Translations under genes and position numbers: made by a program
Notes under the pieces: model-generated
Databases searched by the model: none
The model's input: the letters and a program-made list of their open reading frames with translations, nothing else
Told to the model about the DNA's origin: nothing
Source: an uncultured Oscillospiraceae bacterium
GTDB taxonomy: Bacteria; Bacillota; Clostridia; Oscillospirales; Oscillospiraceae
DNA: 64,000 nt
Assembly (NCBI GenBank): GCA_934591705.1
Contig: CAKTPM010000001.1
Span: forward strand, 110,554 to 174,553
Reading direction: 5' to 3'
Shown: piece by piece, positions 23,521 to 32,959 of the stretch
Position numbering within the stretch: the first letter of the stretch is position 1
Layout: the number at the start of each line of letters is the position of its first letter

Positions 23521-26500
23521 TCACTCCTCGCTGCGGCGCTTGTAATACTCGTACTTGGCCTTGGCGGCGTCCTCCGCCTCGGCAAAGAGCTTCTTGGCGT
23601 TCTCGGGGAAGCTGATCTCCAAAGAGGCGTAGCGGACCTCGCCCTTCATGAAGTCGTAAAGGGGCTTGGTGGGCTCCTTGGAGTCCAGCGTCAGGTGCTT
23701 GGTGGCGGGATCGTAGCGATAGAGGTTCCAGTAGCCGGAGGCCACGGCGTCCTTCATCTCCTGCTGGACATTGTTCATGCCGGCCTTGATGCCGTGGTTG
23801 ATGCAGGGCGCATAGCAGATAACGATGGAGGGGCCCTTGTGGGCCTCGGCCTCCCGGATGGCCTTGATGAGCTGGTTGGGGTTGGCGCCCATGCAGCACT
23901 GGGCCACATACACATCGTCGTAGGACATCATGAGAAGACCCAGATCCTTCTTCTTGGTCTTCTTGCCGCTGGCCTGGAACTGGGCAACGGCGCCCACAGG
24001 GGTGGCCTTGGAGGACTGGCCGCCGGTGTTGGAGTACACCTCGGTATCCACCAGCAGTACATTCACATCCTCGCCCATGGCGAACACATGGTCCAGGCCG
24101 CCATAGCCGATGTCGTAGGCCCAGCCGTCGCCGCCGTACATCCACATGGTCTTCTTGGAGAGATCCTTGCGGCGCTTGCGGATCTCGTCGACGAGCTTCT
24201 GCTCCTCGGCGGTGAACTTGCCGCCGTCCAGCAGGGCCAGCAGGGCCTCGGTGGCGGGGGTGGAGGCCTCCAGATCGTCAAAGGTCTCGAAGTACTTGGC
24301 AATGGCCTCCTTGAGGGCGGCGTCCTTCGTCAGGGCGTCCAGCTCCTTGACATAGGAGGAGGCGGCATCCCGCAGCTGCTTGACGGCCAGGCACATGCCG
24401 TAGGAGAACTCGGCGTTGTTCTCAAAGAGGGAGTTGGACCAGGCAACGCCCTTGCCCTCGGCGTTCTTGCAGTAGGGCACGCAGGGCATGGCCGCGCCCC
24501 AGGCCTGGGTGCAGCCGGTGGCATTGGCCAGATACATCTTGTCGCCGAAGAGCTGGGTCAGGAGCTTGATGTAGGGCGTTTCGCCGCAGCCGGCGCAGGC
24601 GCCGTTGAACTCCACCAGGGGCTGGCGGAACTGGCTGCCCTTGATGGTGAACTTATCCACCTTCTTCTCGGTGACGGCGGTGAGGTAATTCCAATTGGTC
24701 TGATCCAGGGAGACCTCGTGGGCGGGCACCATCTTCAGGGCCTTGCCGCTCTTGGGGCAGGAGGCCACGCAGCTGCCGCAGGAGGTGCAGTCCAGGGTGG
24801 AGACGCCCATGGTGTAGCGGGCGTCCTTGATGCCCTTGGCGTCCACGACGGTCATGCCGGCAGGGGCATTCTCGGCCTCCTGTGCATCCAGCAGGAAGGG
24901 GCGGATGACGGCGTGGGGGCACACCAGGGAGCACATGTTGCACTGCAGGCACTCGGCGGCATCCCACACCGGCAGGTGGGTGGCGATACCGCGCTTTTCA
25001 TAGCGGGAGGTGCCCAGGGGCATGGTGCCGTCCTCCATCCCCTTGAAGGCGGAAACGGGCAGAGAGTCGCCCTTCTGGGCGTTGATGGGCACCAGGATGT
25101 TCTTGATGACATAGGGCAGGTTCTCATCGGCGGGCTTGAGGGCCTTGCCGGTGAGGTTCGTCCACTCGGGCTTCACCTTCACCTCCACCAGGGCGTTGAT
25201 ACCGGCGTCCACGGCGGCGATGTTCATGTTGACCACCTTCTCGCCCTTGAGGGCATAGGTCTTCTTGACGGCGGCCTTCATATGCTCCACGGCGTCCTCC
25301 ACGGGGATGACACGGGCCAGCTTGAAGAAGGCGGCCTGGAGCACCATGTTGGAGCGGTTGCCCAGGCCCAGCGCCTGGGATTCCTTGTTGGCGTCGATGA
25401 TGTAGAACTTGATGTCGTTGTCGGCGATGTACTTGAGGATCTCGCCGGGGACATGCTGCTCCAGCTCGTTCTCGGTCCACTCGCAGTTCAGAAGGAAGCT
25501 GCCGTGGGGCTTGAGCTCGGAGATAATATCGTACTTGGTGAGGTAGGTCTGGTTGTGGCAGGCGATGAAGTCCGCGTTGGAAACATAGTAGGTGGAGCTG
25601 ATGGGCTTCTTGCCGAAGCGCAGATGGCTCTTGGTGATGCCGAAGGACTTCTTGGTATCGTACTCAAAGTAGGCCTGGCAGTACATATCGGTGGTCTCGC
25701 CGATGATCTTGATGGAGTTCTTGTTGGCGCCCACGGTACCGTCAGAGCCCAGGCCCCAGAACTTGCAGGAGATGGTGCCCTCCGGCTCGGTGAGCAGGGG
25801 TGCGCCCAGGGGCAGGGACAGATGGGTCACATCGTCCTCGATGCCGATGGTGAAGTGGTTCTTCGGCTCGGCCTCGGCGAGGTTGTCGAACACGGCCTTG
25901 AGCTGGGCAGGGGTGGTGTCCTTGCTGGAGAGACCGTAGCGGCCAGCATAGATCATGGGCCGGGCGGCGTCGTTGATGTAGGCGGCGCAGATGTCCTCAT
26001 AGAGGGGCTCGCCGATGGAGCCGGCCTCCTTGACGCGGTCCAGGACGGCGATCTTCTTGACGGTCTTGGGCATGGCGGCCAGCAGGTGCTTGGCGCTGAA
26101 GGGACGGAACAGGTGTACCTGCAGGAAGCCCACCTTCTCGCCCCGGGCGTTGAGGTAGTTCACCACCTCCTGGGCGCAGCCGGCCACGGAGCCCATGGCC
26201 ACGATGACGCGCTCTGCATCCGGGGCGCCGAAGTAGTTGAAAAGGTGATATTCCCGGCCGGTGAGCTTGGTGATCTCGGCCATGTAGCCCTCCACCACAT
26301 CGGGGAGGTTGGCATAGTCGGTGTTGTTGGACTCCCGGAGCTGGAAGTAGATGTCGGGGTTATCCACCAGCGAACGCATCCGGGGATCCTCGGGGTTCAG
26401 GGCGTTGGCCCGGAACCTGGCCAGGGCGTCATAGTCCACCAGCTTGGCGAAGTCATCGTATTCCAGGGCCTCGATCTTCTGGATCTCGTGGGAGGTGCGG

Positions 26501-27021
26501 AAGCCATCGAAGAAGTGCAGGAAGGGTATCCGGGCGCGGATGGCGCTCAGATGGGCCACCCCCGCCAGGTCGGCGGTCTCCTGGACGGAGCCGGAGGAGA
26601 GCAGGGCAAAGCCGGTCTGGCGGCAGTTCATCACATCGCTGTGGTCGCCGAAGATGGAGAAGGCGTGGGTACCCACGGTGCGGGACGCCACATGCAGCAC
26701 GCCGGGCAGACGCTCGCCGGAGATGCGGTGCATAGTGGGGATCATCAGCATCAGCCCCTGGGAGGCGGTGAAGCTGGTGGCCAGGGTGCCGGCCTCCAGA
26801 GCGCCGTGGCAGGCGCCGCAGGCACCGGCCTCGGACTGCATCTCCACCAGGCGCACGGTCTGGCCGAAGATGTTCTTATGGCCCTTGGCGGACCACTCAT
26901 CGGCGTGCTCTGCCATGGGGGAAGACGGGGTGATGGGATAGATGGCGGCGACTTCGGAAAAGGCGTACGCCACATAGGCGGCCGCTTCGTTACCGTCGCA
27001 GATCTTCATGATCTTGCTCAT
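23521..27021 (-). CDS. nifJ: Pyruvate:ferredoxin (flavodoxin) oxidoreductase, single-chain
   Basis: 1166 residues, full length for the homodimeric PFOR. It oxidises pyruvate with CoA to acetyl-CoA and CO2, passing electrons to ferredoxin; central to fermentation. Visible domains: the N-terminal alpha part (AVAYVAYAFSEVAAIYPITPSSPMAEH-type start, split here as AYVAYAFSEVAAIYPITPSS), the gamma and delta parts, two [4Fe-4S] motifs CLQCNMCSLVCPH and CTSCGSCVASCPK, then the thiamine-diphosphate domain with CAGCGETPY and GGDGWAYDIG. The ribosome-binding site is GAGGAGG. Monocistronic with a strong promoter and terminator. Confidence 0.97.
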   Translation of the reverse strand: MSKIMKICDGNEAAAYVAYAFSEVAAIYPITPSSPMAEHADEWSAKGHKNIFGQTVRLVEMQSEAGACGACHGALEAGTLATSFTASQGLMLMIPTMHRISGERLPGVLHVASRTVGTHAFSIFGDHSDVMNCRQTGFALLSSGSVQETADLAGVAHLSAIRARIPFLHFFDGFRTSHEIQKIEALEYDDFAKLVDYDALARFRANALNPEDPRMRSLVDNPDIYFQLRESNNTDYANLPDVVEGYMAEITKLTGREYHLFNYFGAPDAERVIVAMGSVAGCAQEVVNYLNARGEKVGFLQVHLFRPFSAKHLLAAMPKTVKKIAVLDRVKEAGSIGEPLYEDICAAYINDAARPMIYAGRYGLSSKDTTPAQLKAVFDNLAEAEPKNHFTIGIEDDVTHLSLPLGAPLLTEPEGTISCKFWGLGSDGTVGANKNSIKIIGETTDMYCQAYFEYDTKKSFGITKSHLRFGKKPISSTYYVSNADFIACHNQTYLTKYDIISELKPHGSFLLNCEWTENELEQHVPGEILKYIADNDIKFYIIDANKESQALGLGNRSNMVLQAAFFKLARVIPVEDAVEHMKAAVKKTYALKGEKVVNMNIAAVDAGINALVEVKVKPEWTNLTGKALKPADENLPYVIKNILVPINAQKGDSLPVSAFKGMEDGTMPLGTSRYEKRGIATHLPVWDAAECLQCNMCSLVCPHAVIRPFLLDAQEAENAPAGMTVVDAKGIKDARYTMGVSTLDCTSCGSCVASCPKSGKALKMVPAHEVSLDQTNWNYLTAVTEKKVDKFTIKGSQFRQPLVEFNGACAGCGETPYIKLLTQLFGDKMYLANATGCTQAWGAAMPCVPYCKNAEGKGVAWSNSLFENNAEFSYGMCLAVKQLRDAASSYVKELDALTKDAALKEAIAKYFETFDDLEASTPATEALLALLDGGKFTAEEQKLVDEIRKRRKDLSKKTMWMYGGDGWAYDIGYGGLDHVFAMGEDVNVLLVDTEVYSNTGGQSSKATPVGAVAQFQASGKKTKKKDLGLLMMSYDDVYVAQCCMGANPNQLIKAIREAEAHKGPSIVICYAPCINHGIKAGMNNVQQEMKDAVASGYWNLYRYDPATKHLTLDSKEPTKPLYDFMKGEVRYASLEISFPENAKKLFAEAEDAAKAKYEYYKRRSEE

Positions 27022-27082
27022 AAAAGTTCCTCCTCAAGTCGTTTTGTTGCATTGTGCGCCCTGCACACTATATAGCATTTTA

Positions 27083-27110
27083 ATTTTACCACCATACTGC
27101 AAAATGTCAA
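27083..27110 (-). promoter_or_regulatory. Promoter of nifJ
   Basis: Minus strand TTGACA (27110-27105), 16-bp spacer, TGG-TAAAAT (27088-27083), an extended -10. Confidence 0.8.
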
Positions 27111-27116
27111 GAAAGA

Positions 27117-27150
27117 ATGCGCAGAGCCGGCCAGGAGGCCGGCTCTGCGC
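27117..27150 (-). terminator. Terminator after ligA
   Basis: GCGCAGAGCCGGCC / GGCCGGCTCTGCGC, a 14-bp perfect stem with a 4-base loop followed by ATTCTTTCTT on the minus strand; immediately precedes the nifJ -35. Confidence 0.85.
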
Positions 27151-27162
27151 AGGGCTTCTATT

Positions 27163-29139
27163 TCAGTTGAGCAGCGCCAGAAATTCATCCTCCGTGAGCA
27201 CGGGTATCCCCAGCTCATGGGCCTTTTTCAGCTTGCTGCCGGCGGCCTCTCCGGCCACCACATAGGCGGTTTTTTTGCTGACAGAGCCGCTGGCCTTGCC
27301 GCCGCGCTTTTGCACCATCTCCTGGGCCTGGTCCCGGGTAAATTTGGTAAGAGCGCCGGTGAAAACAAAGGTCTTTCCGGCAAAGCGGTCGTCCACATTG
27401 CGGTCATGGCACTCTTGGTTGACCCCGGCGGCCTTCAGGCGCGCCAGCAGGTCCCGGGATTGGGGGCTCTCCATCCAGGCCCGGATGTACCGGGCGGTGA
27501 TGGGGCCCACATCGTCGATGGCGGTGAGCTCCTCCTCCGAGGCATTCTCCAGGGCGCCCAGGGTGCCGAAGTGCCTGGCTAAGGTCCGGGCGGCCTTCTC
27601 CCCCACCTGGCGGATGCCCAGGGCGTTGATGAGCCGCCAGAGGTCGCTGTCCTTGGAGCTTTGGATGGCGGACACGGCATTCTCCGCGGACTTTTGCCCC
27701 ATGCGCTCCAGCTGCGCCAGCTCCTGCACCGTGAGGGTGTAGAGGTCGGCGGCGGTTTTCACCAGGCCGCTTTCGATGAGCTGGTTGAGCACCGCCGGGC
27801 CCAGGCCGTCCATGTCCATGGCGTCCCGGGAGGCAAAGTGGGTGAGGTAGCGAAGCCGCTGGGCGGGGCACTCGGCCCCGGTGCAGCGCAGGGCCGCGCC
27901 GTCCTCATCCCGGATCACCGGCGCGCCGCACACCGGGCAGGTGTCCGGCAGGAAGTAGGGCACGGTGCCCTCCGGGCGCTTTTCCCGGACCACCTCCACG
28001 ATCTCGGGGATGATCTCCCCGGCCTTCTGGACGATGACCGTGTCGCCGATGCGGATATCCTTCTGGGTGATAAAATCCTGGTTGTGGAGCGTTGCATAGG
28101 TGACGGTGGTGCCCGCCAGGCGCACCGGCTCCAGCTCCGCCTTGGGGGTCAAAACGCCGGTGCGTCCCACCTGGATCACGATGTCCTTCAGCCGGGAGGG
28201 CTTTTGCTCCGGGGGGTACTTATAGGCCATGGCCCAGCGGGGAAATTTGGCCGTGGAGCCCAGCATCTCGCGGTCATGCAAGCTATTTAGCTTTACAACC
28301 GCGCCGTCGATATCATAGGGCAGCGCCATGCGCTCGTCCCCCATGCGGGCGATCTCGGCCAGGATGTCCACCGGCCGGGAGAGGCACACATTGGGGATGA
28401 CCTTGAAGTGCTGCGAGCGCATATAGTCCAGGGTCTCCTGATGGGTAGTGAATTCCCGGCCCTCCGCCAGCTGGAGGTTGAAGATGGCGATGTCCAGCTT
28501 CCGCCGGGCGGCGATCTTGGGGTCTTTTTGCCGCAAGCTCCCGGCGGCGGCGTTCCGGGGGTTGGCCATGAGGGGCTTGCCCTCGATCTCCAGGGCGGCG
28601 TTGAGCTCCTCAAAGACCGCCCGGGACATATAGACCTCGCCGCGCACGATGAGCCGGGGGAGCTTATCCGGCAGAGTCATGGGGATGCTGCGGACGGTGC
28701 GGAGGTTCTCCGTCACATCCTCCCCGGTGCGGCCATCGCCCCGGGTGGCGCCCCGATAAAAAACGCCGTCTCGGTATTCCAGGGCCACGGAGAGGCCGTC
28801 CACCTTGGGCTCCACGCTGTATTCCGCGCCGGGCACGCTCTGCCCCACCCACTCTAAGAACTCCGCCATCTCGGCATCGCTGAAGGCGTCCTCCAGGCTC
28901 TCTAAGGGCACCGGGTGGTGCACCTCCGCAAAGTCGCTGAGAAGCTTGCCGCCGATGCGCTGGGTGGGGCTGTCGGGGGTGATCTCCTCGGGGTGCTCCC
29001 GCTCTAAGTTCTCCAGCTGCCGGTGGAGCCGGTCATATTCAAAGTCGGACATGGTGGGGGCGTCCAGCACATAGTAAAGGTAGCTGTTGGCGTTCAAAAT
29101 CTCCCGCAGCTGGCGGATCTCTTCCTTGTAGTCGGCCAT
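27163..29139 (-). CDS. ligA: NAD-dependent DNA ligase
   Basis: 658 residues in the normal LigA order: domain Ia (YYVLDAPTMSDFEYDRL), adenylation domain with the catalytic Lys112 in EPKVDGLSV, OB fold, a four-Cys zinc finger (CPVCGAPV and CTGAECP), helix-hairpin-helix repeats and a C-terminal BRCT domain (FAGKTFVFTGALTKFTRDQA). Seals nicks in replication and repair. The ATG at 29139 has GGGAGG upstream. It follows yunB after 24 bp, so co-transcription is likely. Confidence 0.97.
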   Translation of the reverse strand: MADYKEEIRQLREILNANSYLYYVLDAPTMSDFEYDRLHRQLENLEREHPEEITPDSPTQRIGGKLLSDFAEVHHPVPLESLEDAFSDAEMAEFLEWVGQSVPGAEYSVEPKVDGLSVALEYRDGVFYRGATRGDGRTGEDVTENLRTVRSIPMTLPDKLPRLIVRGEVYMSRAVFEELNAALEIEGKPLMANPRNAAAGSLRQKDPKIAARRKLDIAIFNLQLAEGREFTTHQETLDYMRSQHFKVIPNVCLSRPVDILAEIARMGDERMALPYDIDGAVVKLNSLHDREMLGSTAKFPRWAMAYKYPPEQKPSRLKDIVIQVGRTGVLTPKAELEPVRLAGTTVTYATLHNQDFITQKDIRIGDTVIVQKAGEIIPEIVEVVREKRPEGTVPYFLPDTCPVCGAPVIRDEDGAALRCTGAECPAQRLRYLTHFASRDAMDMDGLGPAVLNQLIESGLVKTAADLYTLTVQELAQLERMGQKSAENAVSAIQSSKDSDLWRLINALGIRQVGEKAARTLARHFGTLGALENASEEELTAIDDVGPITARYIRAWMESPQSRDLLARLKAAGVNQECHDRNVDDRFAGKTFVFTGALTKFTRDQAQEMVQKRGGKASGSVSKKTAYVVAGEAAGSKLKKAHELGIPVLTEDEFLALLN

Positions 29140-29150
29140 ATGGTCCTCCC

Positions 29151-29178
29151 TATCCGTTGTTCATTATCCGTTGTTCAT
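29151..29178. repeat. Tandem 14-bp duplication at the yunB/ligA junction
   Basis: Two exact head-to-tail copies of a 14-mer (29151-29164 and 29165-29178). One copy encodes the last residues and stop of yunB (MNNG, stop); the other falls between that stop and the ligA ribosome-binding site. Confidence 0.9.
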
Positions 29179-29859
29179 GATGTATTCCCGGGCGTATTCA
29201 TCCAAGCTCTCCGGCAAGGCCTGGAAGTAGGTATAGGTCTCCGGCACGCTGCCCACGATGACCGTTTCCGCCACCGCCACCTCGCTCGATACCTTGGTGG
29301 AGGTATAAAATCCCGGCAGCAGGATGCTGACATACACATCCACATCCAGGAGGATACGGTGCTTGGTCTGGTTGATGCCGGCGCTGGTAAACTCGTTGCG
29401 GAAGTTGGCCTCGGCACTGCCCACCGTCTGCATGCGGATGGTCAGGGCCGGGCCCCGGCCTGCCAGCAGGGCAATGCCTGAAAGGGTGCCTATGGGGATA
29501 CGCAGGTCGGTGGTGGAGATATCCCCCAGCCGCCGGAGCACATCCGCGGATATCTCGCTCTGCAGGCGGTTGGCCGCCATCATGTTGCTCTTCAGAGCGA
29601 TAACGCTCCCCTGCGCCCCGGTCTCCAGGGTCACCAGGTCGTCATAGTCCAGCTTCCCGGCGGCCATGGCCTCGTTCACCGCCGCATTGACGATGCGGCT
29701 GACCATGTTGGAGGCCCGGGTAGAGGCCACCTGCAGCAAAACGGGCTTCATCCGCAGGACGGCCAGCACCGCCAGCGCCGTAAAAAGCAGCACCGCCGCC
29801 GCGAGCCATATCCAAAACCGCTGCCGCCGGCTCAGGCGCACATAGCGAAGCTCCTCCAC
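29164..29859 (-). CDS. yunB: Sporulation protein YunB
   Basis: 231 residues: a membrane helix near the N-terminus (FWIWLAAAVLLFTALAVLAVL) then an extracytoplasmic domain with INAAVNEAM-like and ISTTDLRIPIGTLSG segments typical of YunB; IRMQTVGSAEANFRNEFTSAGINQTKHRI is conserved. The family is sigma-E controlled in Bacillus and linked to spore formation. I chose the GTG at 29859 because GAGGTG lies six bases before it; a GTG three codons upstream is possible. Confidence 0.9.
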   Translation of the reverse strand: MEELRYVRLSRRQRFWIWLAAAVLLFTALAVLAVLRMKPVLLQVASTRASNMVSRIVNAAVNEAMAAGKLDYDDLVTLETGAQGSVIALKSNMMAANRLQSEISADVLRRLGDISTTDLRIPIGTLSGIALLAGRGPALTIRMQTVGSAEANFRNEFTSAGINQTKHRILLDVDVYVSILLPGFYTSTKVSSEVAVAETVIVGSVPETYTYFQALPESLDEYAREYIMNNG

Positions 29860-29901
29860 GCATATCACCTCGCAATGAGGGTATGCGCCGGGGGCTTTTC
29901 C

Positions 29902-31287
29902 TTATGCCTGCCAGCCGTTGACGATGTCCTTGAAGGCCCGGCCCCGGGCCATGAAGTTGGGGAACTGGTCAAAGGACGCGCAGGCCGGCGAGAGCGTTAC
30001 CACATCGCCCGGCACGGCCCGGTCCCGGGCCGCCTCCGCCGCGGCCTGCAGGGTCGGGGCCTCGATGATCTCCGGGTGGCCGGGGCGGTATTCCGCCGCG
30101 GCCTCCACCGCCCGGCGGATCTTGGCCGCCGTGGCGCCGCAGAGCACCAGCAGCTTCACATGGGCCGCGATCTCCGGCCCCAGGGTATCGAAGGGCAGGT
30201 GCTTATCGTACCCGCCGGCGATGAGGATGACCTTTTCGGGGAAGGAGCGCAGCCCGGCGATGCAGCGGCTGGGGCTGGAGGCGATGGAGTCATTGTAGTA
30301 CCGCACGCCCCGGTAGGTGCGCACCAGCTCGATGCGGTGCTCCACGCCGCCGAACTCCCGGGCAAATTTTGCGATGACGGCATCCTCCACCAGGCCGTCC
30401 ACGGCGGCGATAGCCGCCATGTAGTTCTCCACATTGTGGACGCCGGGGATCTTAATGTCGCCGGTCCTCATCACCACCCGCTCCCCGGCAGCGCTGCGGC
30501 AGACGATGTCCTCCCCCCGGAGGAACACGCCGTCTGCGGGCTCCTCCCGGCGGCTGAAGCCCCGGCAGCGGCCCGCCGCCCTGGCCATCTGACTGCGGGT
30601 GATGTCGTTGTCGCAGTTGAAAACGGCCATGTCTTCGGGCTTCTGGTGGCGGAAGATGTTCTCCTTGGCAGCCACATACTCCGCCATGTCCCGGTGCACA
30701 TCCAGGTGGTTGGGGGCCAGGTTGGTCACCACGGCGATGTGGGGACTGCGGGTCATGGTCATCAGCTGGAAGCTGGAGAGCTCCAGCACCGCGTAGTCCG
30801 TGGAGGCCATGGTGTCCGCTTCGCAGAGAAGGGGCTTTCCGATGTTGCCCCCCACATGGACGGTGTGCCCCGCTGCCCGGAGCAGCTCGGCGATGATGGT
30901 GGTGGTGGTGGTCTTTCCGTCAGAGCCGGTGACGGCGATGATGGGACAGGGGCAGACCGCAAAGAACACCTCCATCTCGGAGGTGAGGACGCTGCCGCCC
31001 TCCACGGCCCGCACCAGCTGGGGCACATCCGGGCGCAGGCCCGGGGTGCGGAAGATCACATCCTGGGTGATGCCGTCCAGATAGCTTTCCCCTAACTGCA
31101 GTCTGCAGCCCAGGGCGGATAGGCGCGCCCCCTGCTCCCCCAGCTGCTCCGGTGTGCGCCTGTCGCAGGCGGTGAGGTCGATGCCCTCCCGGAGCAGGAG
31201 GTCGATCAGGGGCGTGTTGCTGACGCCGATGCCGATGACCGCCACGGTCTTATCGCGCAGGGTGTCTATATATTCATGCAGGGTCAT
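29902..31287 (-). CDS. murD: UDP-N-acetylmuramoyl-alanine--D-glutamate ligase
   Basis: 461 residues. Adds D-Glu to UDP-MurNAc-L-Ala in the cytoplasmic steps of peptidoglycan synthesis. The Mur ligase P-loop AVTGSDGKTTTTTIIAELL, the ELSSFQL motif and TNLAPNHLDVH are all present, with an N-terminal Rossmann part (VAVIGIGVSNTPLIDLLL). The start at 31287 has AAGGAG nine bases upstream; longer frames pass the promoter. It stands apart from the usual dcw cluster. Confidence 0.95.
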   Translation of the reverse strand: MTLHEYIDTLRDKTVAVIGIGVSNTPLIDLLLREGIDLTACDRRTPEQLGEQGARLSALGCRLQLGESYLDGITQDVIFRTPGLRPDVPQLVRAVEGGSVLTSEMEVFFAVCPCPIIAVTGSDGKTTTTTIIAELLRAAGHTVHVGGNIGKPLLCEADTMASTDYAVLELSSFQLMTMTRSPHIAVVTNLAPNHLDVHRDMAEYVAAKENIFRHQKPEDMAVFNCDNDITRSQMARAAGRCRGFSRREEPADGVFLRGEDIVCRSAAGERVVMRTGDIKIPGVHNVENYMAAIAAVDGLVEDAVIAKFAREFGGVEHRIELVRTYRGVRYYNDSIASSPSRCIAGLRSFPEKVILIAGGYDKHLPFDTLGPEIAAHVKLLVLCGATAAKIRRAVEAAAEYRPGHPEIIEAPTLQAAAEAARDRAVPGDVVTLSPACASFDQFPNFMARGRAFKDIVNGWQA

Positions 31288-31327
31288 ATGCGCTCTCTCC
31301 TTTTGGGAAGTGATTATCAACTGTTTC

Positions 31328-31356
31328 ATTATACCCCCATTGCGCCGATTGCACAA
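31328..31356 (-). promoter_or_regulatory. Promoter of murD
   Basis: Minus strand TTGTGC (31356-31351), 17-bp spacer, TATAAT (31333-31328). Confidence 0.75.
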
Positions 31357-31357
31357 C

Positions 31358-31398
31358 CGAAAATTTGCACCGCCTTTCCGGGAAAAGCGGTGCAAATC
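31358..31398 (-). terminator. Terminator of the amino-acid ABC transporter operon
   Basis: Long ATTTGCACCGCTTTTCC-type stem with one mismatch, followed by TTTTC on the minus strand. Confidence 0.85.
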
Positions 31399-31413
31399 AG
31401 GATCCCTTTGTTG

Positions 31414-32184
31414 TTACTGCTGGGCGAAGCGGGCCAAAAAGCGGCGGGTGCGCTCCTCCCGGGGGTGATCGATGACCTGCCGGGGGTCTCCCTGCTCCAC
31501 GATGACGCCGCCGTCCATGAAGATGAGCCGGTCCGCCACATCCCGGGCAAAGGCCATCTCGTGGGTGACGATGATCATGGTGGTGCGCTTTTCCGCCAGG
31601 CCGCGGATGACCTTCAGCACCTCCCCGGTGAGCTCCGGATCCAGAGCGGAGGTGGGCTCATCGAAGCAGAGGATGTCCGGCCGCATGGCCAGGGCCCGGG
31701 CAATGGCCACCCGCTGCTGCTGGCCGCCGGAGAGCTGGTGGGGATAGTTCTCCATGCGGTCGCTGAGGCCCATCATCTCCAAAAGCTCCCTGCCCTGGGC
31801 AAGGATATTCGCCTCCTTCTCGCCGGTCTTCTCCGACTTGGCCAAAAGACGCCGGGCCAAGGTCACATTCTCCAGGGCGGTATACTGGGGGAAAAGGTTG
31901 AAGCTCTGGAACACCAGCCCGAAGTGGAGACGCTTGCGGCGCACCTCGCTCTCCAGCTGGGTCTTGGGATCGGCAGCGTCAAAGAGCGTCTCGCCATTGA
32001 CGGTGATGGTGCCGCCGTCGGGACTCTCCAAAAAGTTCAGGCACCGCAGCAGGGTGGTCTTGCCGCTGCCGGAGGAGCCGATGATGGACAGGGCCTGGCC
32101 CTTTTCCAGAGAAAAGCTCACATCCTCCAGCACCCGGGTGGCGCCGAAATGCTTTTCCATGTGCTGTACTTCCAAAATTGCCAT
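31414..32184 (-). CDS. Polar amino-acid ABC transporter ATP-binding protein
   Basis: 256 residues. Walker A GSSGSGKTTLL, signature LSGGQQQRVAIARAL, Walker B ILCFDEPTSALDP and the switch His in TMIIVTHEMAF. It closely matches GlnQ/ArtP-type ATPases. The start at 32184 (MAILEVQHMEKHFGA) has GGAGGG eight bases upstream. Last gene of a binding protein-permease-ATPase operon. Confidence 0.95.
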   Translation of the reverse strand: MAILEVQHMEKHFGATRVLEDVSFSLEKGQALSIIGSSGSGKTTLLRCLNFLESPDGGTITVNGETLFDAADPKTQLESEVRRKRLHFGLVFQSFNLFPQYTALENVTLARRLLAKSEKTGEKEANILAQGRELLEMMGLSDRMENYPHQLSGGQQQRVAIARALAMRPDILCFDEPTSALDPELTGEVLKVIRGLAEKRTTMIIVTHEMAFARDVADRLIFMDGGVIVEQGDPRQVIDHPREERTRRFLARFAQQ

Positions 32185-32198
32185 TTCAGTACCCTCCT

Positions 32199-32855
32199 TC
32201 AGCGGAAATAGCTGAGCTTGCGCTCGATGCAGTTGAAGAGAACGGTCAGAATGCCCACGAAGGTCAGGTAGAACACCGCCGTATAGAACAGCGGCCACAC
32301 GATGCCCGCGGACTTCATGTAGGCCTCGCCTGCCTTGATGAGCTCCGTGACGGCGATGACCCGGGCCAGGGAGGTGTCCTTCACCAGGGTGATGATCTCG
32401 TTGGACATGGGGGGCACGATGCGCTTGACCATCTGCAGGAGCGTGATCTTGAAGAAGATCTGCCAGCGGGTCATGCCCAGGACCTCCCCCGCCTCCTGCT
32501 GCCCGGCGGGGACACCCTCGATGCCGCCCTTATAGATCACGGCGAAGTAGCAGGCATAGTTGAACACAAAGGCCACCACGCAGGCCACCATGCGCCCGTC
32601 GGAAAAGGCGGCCCAGATGTTGTTGTCAAACCACTTGCCGGGTCCGTAGAAGATAATGATGAGCTGCAGCATCAGGGGCGTGCCGCGCACGATCCACACG
32701 ATGATGTTGAAAAGCCAGCTCAGTGGTTTGCAGCGGCTGCGCAGGGCAAAGGCGATCAAAAGGCCCAGGGGCAGAGAAAACAGCAGCGTCAAGAAAAACA
32801 GCTTCAAAAGCTGCCCCATAGCCGCCAGCAGCGAGAGGGTCACGGTCCAGAACAT
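32199..32855 (-). CDS. Polar amino-acid ABC transporter permease
   Basis: 218 residues, about five membrane helices, with the HisM/GlnP family segment VRGTPLMLQLIIIFYG and the ATPase-coupling EAA loop in EGVPAGQQEAGEVLGMTRWQIFFKI. It works with the downstream ATPase (gap 14 bp) and the upstream permuted binding protein. A single permease gene implies a homodimer. Confidence 0.94.
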   Translation of the reverse strand: MFWTVTLSLLAAMGQLLKLFFLTLLFSLPLGLLIAFALRSRCKPLSWLFNIIVWIVRGTPLMLQLIIIFYGPGKWFDNNIWAAFSDGRMVACVVAFVFNYACYFAVIYKGGIEGVPAGQQEAGEVLGMTRWQIFFKITLLQMVKRIVPPMSNEIITLVKDTSLARVIAVTELIKAGEAYMKSAGIVWPLFYTAVFYLTFVGILTVLFNCIERKLSYFR

Positions 32856-32904
32856 GATAAAACTCCTTTGTCAGATGCTAAAAGATGGGGGAAAGCCGCC
32901 CAAA

Positions 32905-32933
32905 GGCAGAGAGCGTTTGGCGCGCTCTCTGCC
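32905..32933 (-). terminator. Intercistronic hairpin between binding protein and permease
   Basis: GGCAGAGAGCG / CGCTCTCTGCC stem with a 7-base loop followed by TTTGGG on the minus strand. Likely a partial terminator or 3' stabiliser that keeps the binding protein in excess. Confidence 0.6.
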
Positions 32934-32959
32934 GATGAGAGATATGTTCAGAGGATATC

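Noticed and set aside
21475..27075. An open frame of 1866 codons on the plus strand opposite the surface-protein and nifJ genes
   Set aside because: It lies antisense to two well-supported genes, is low-complexity (Gly/His/Leu/Ala/Val) and has no ribosome-binding site or family match. Long antisense frames are expected in GC-rich DNA with strong third-position bias.
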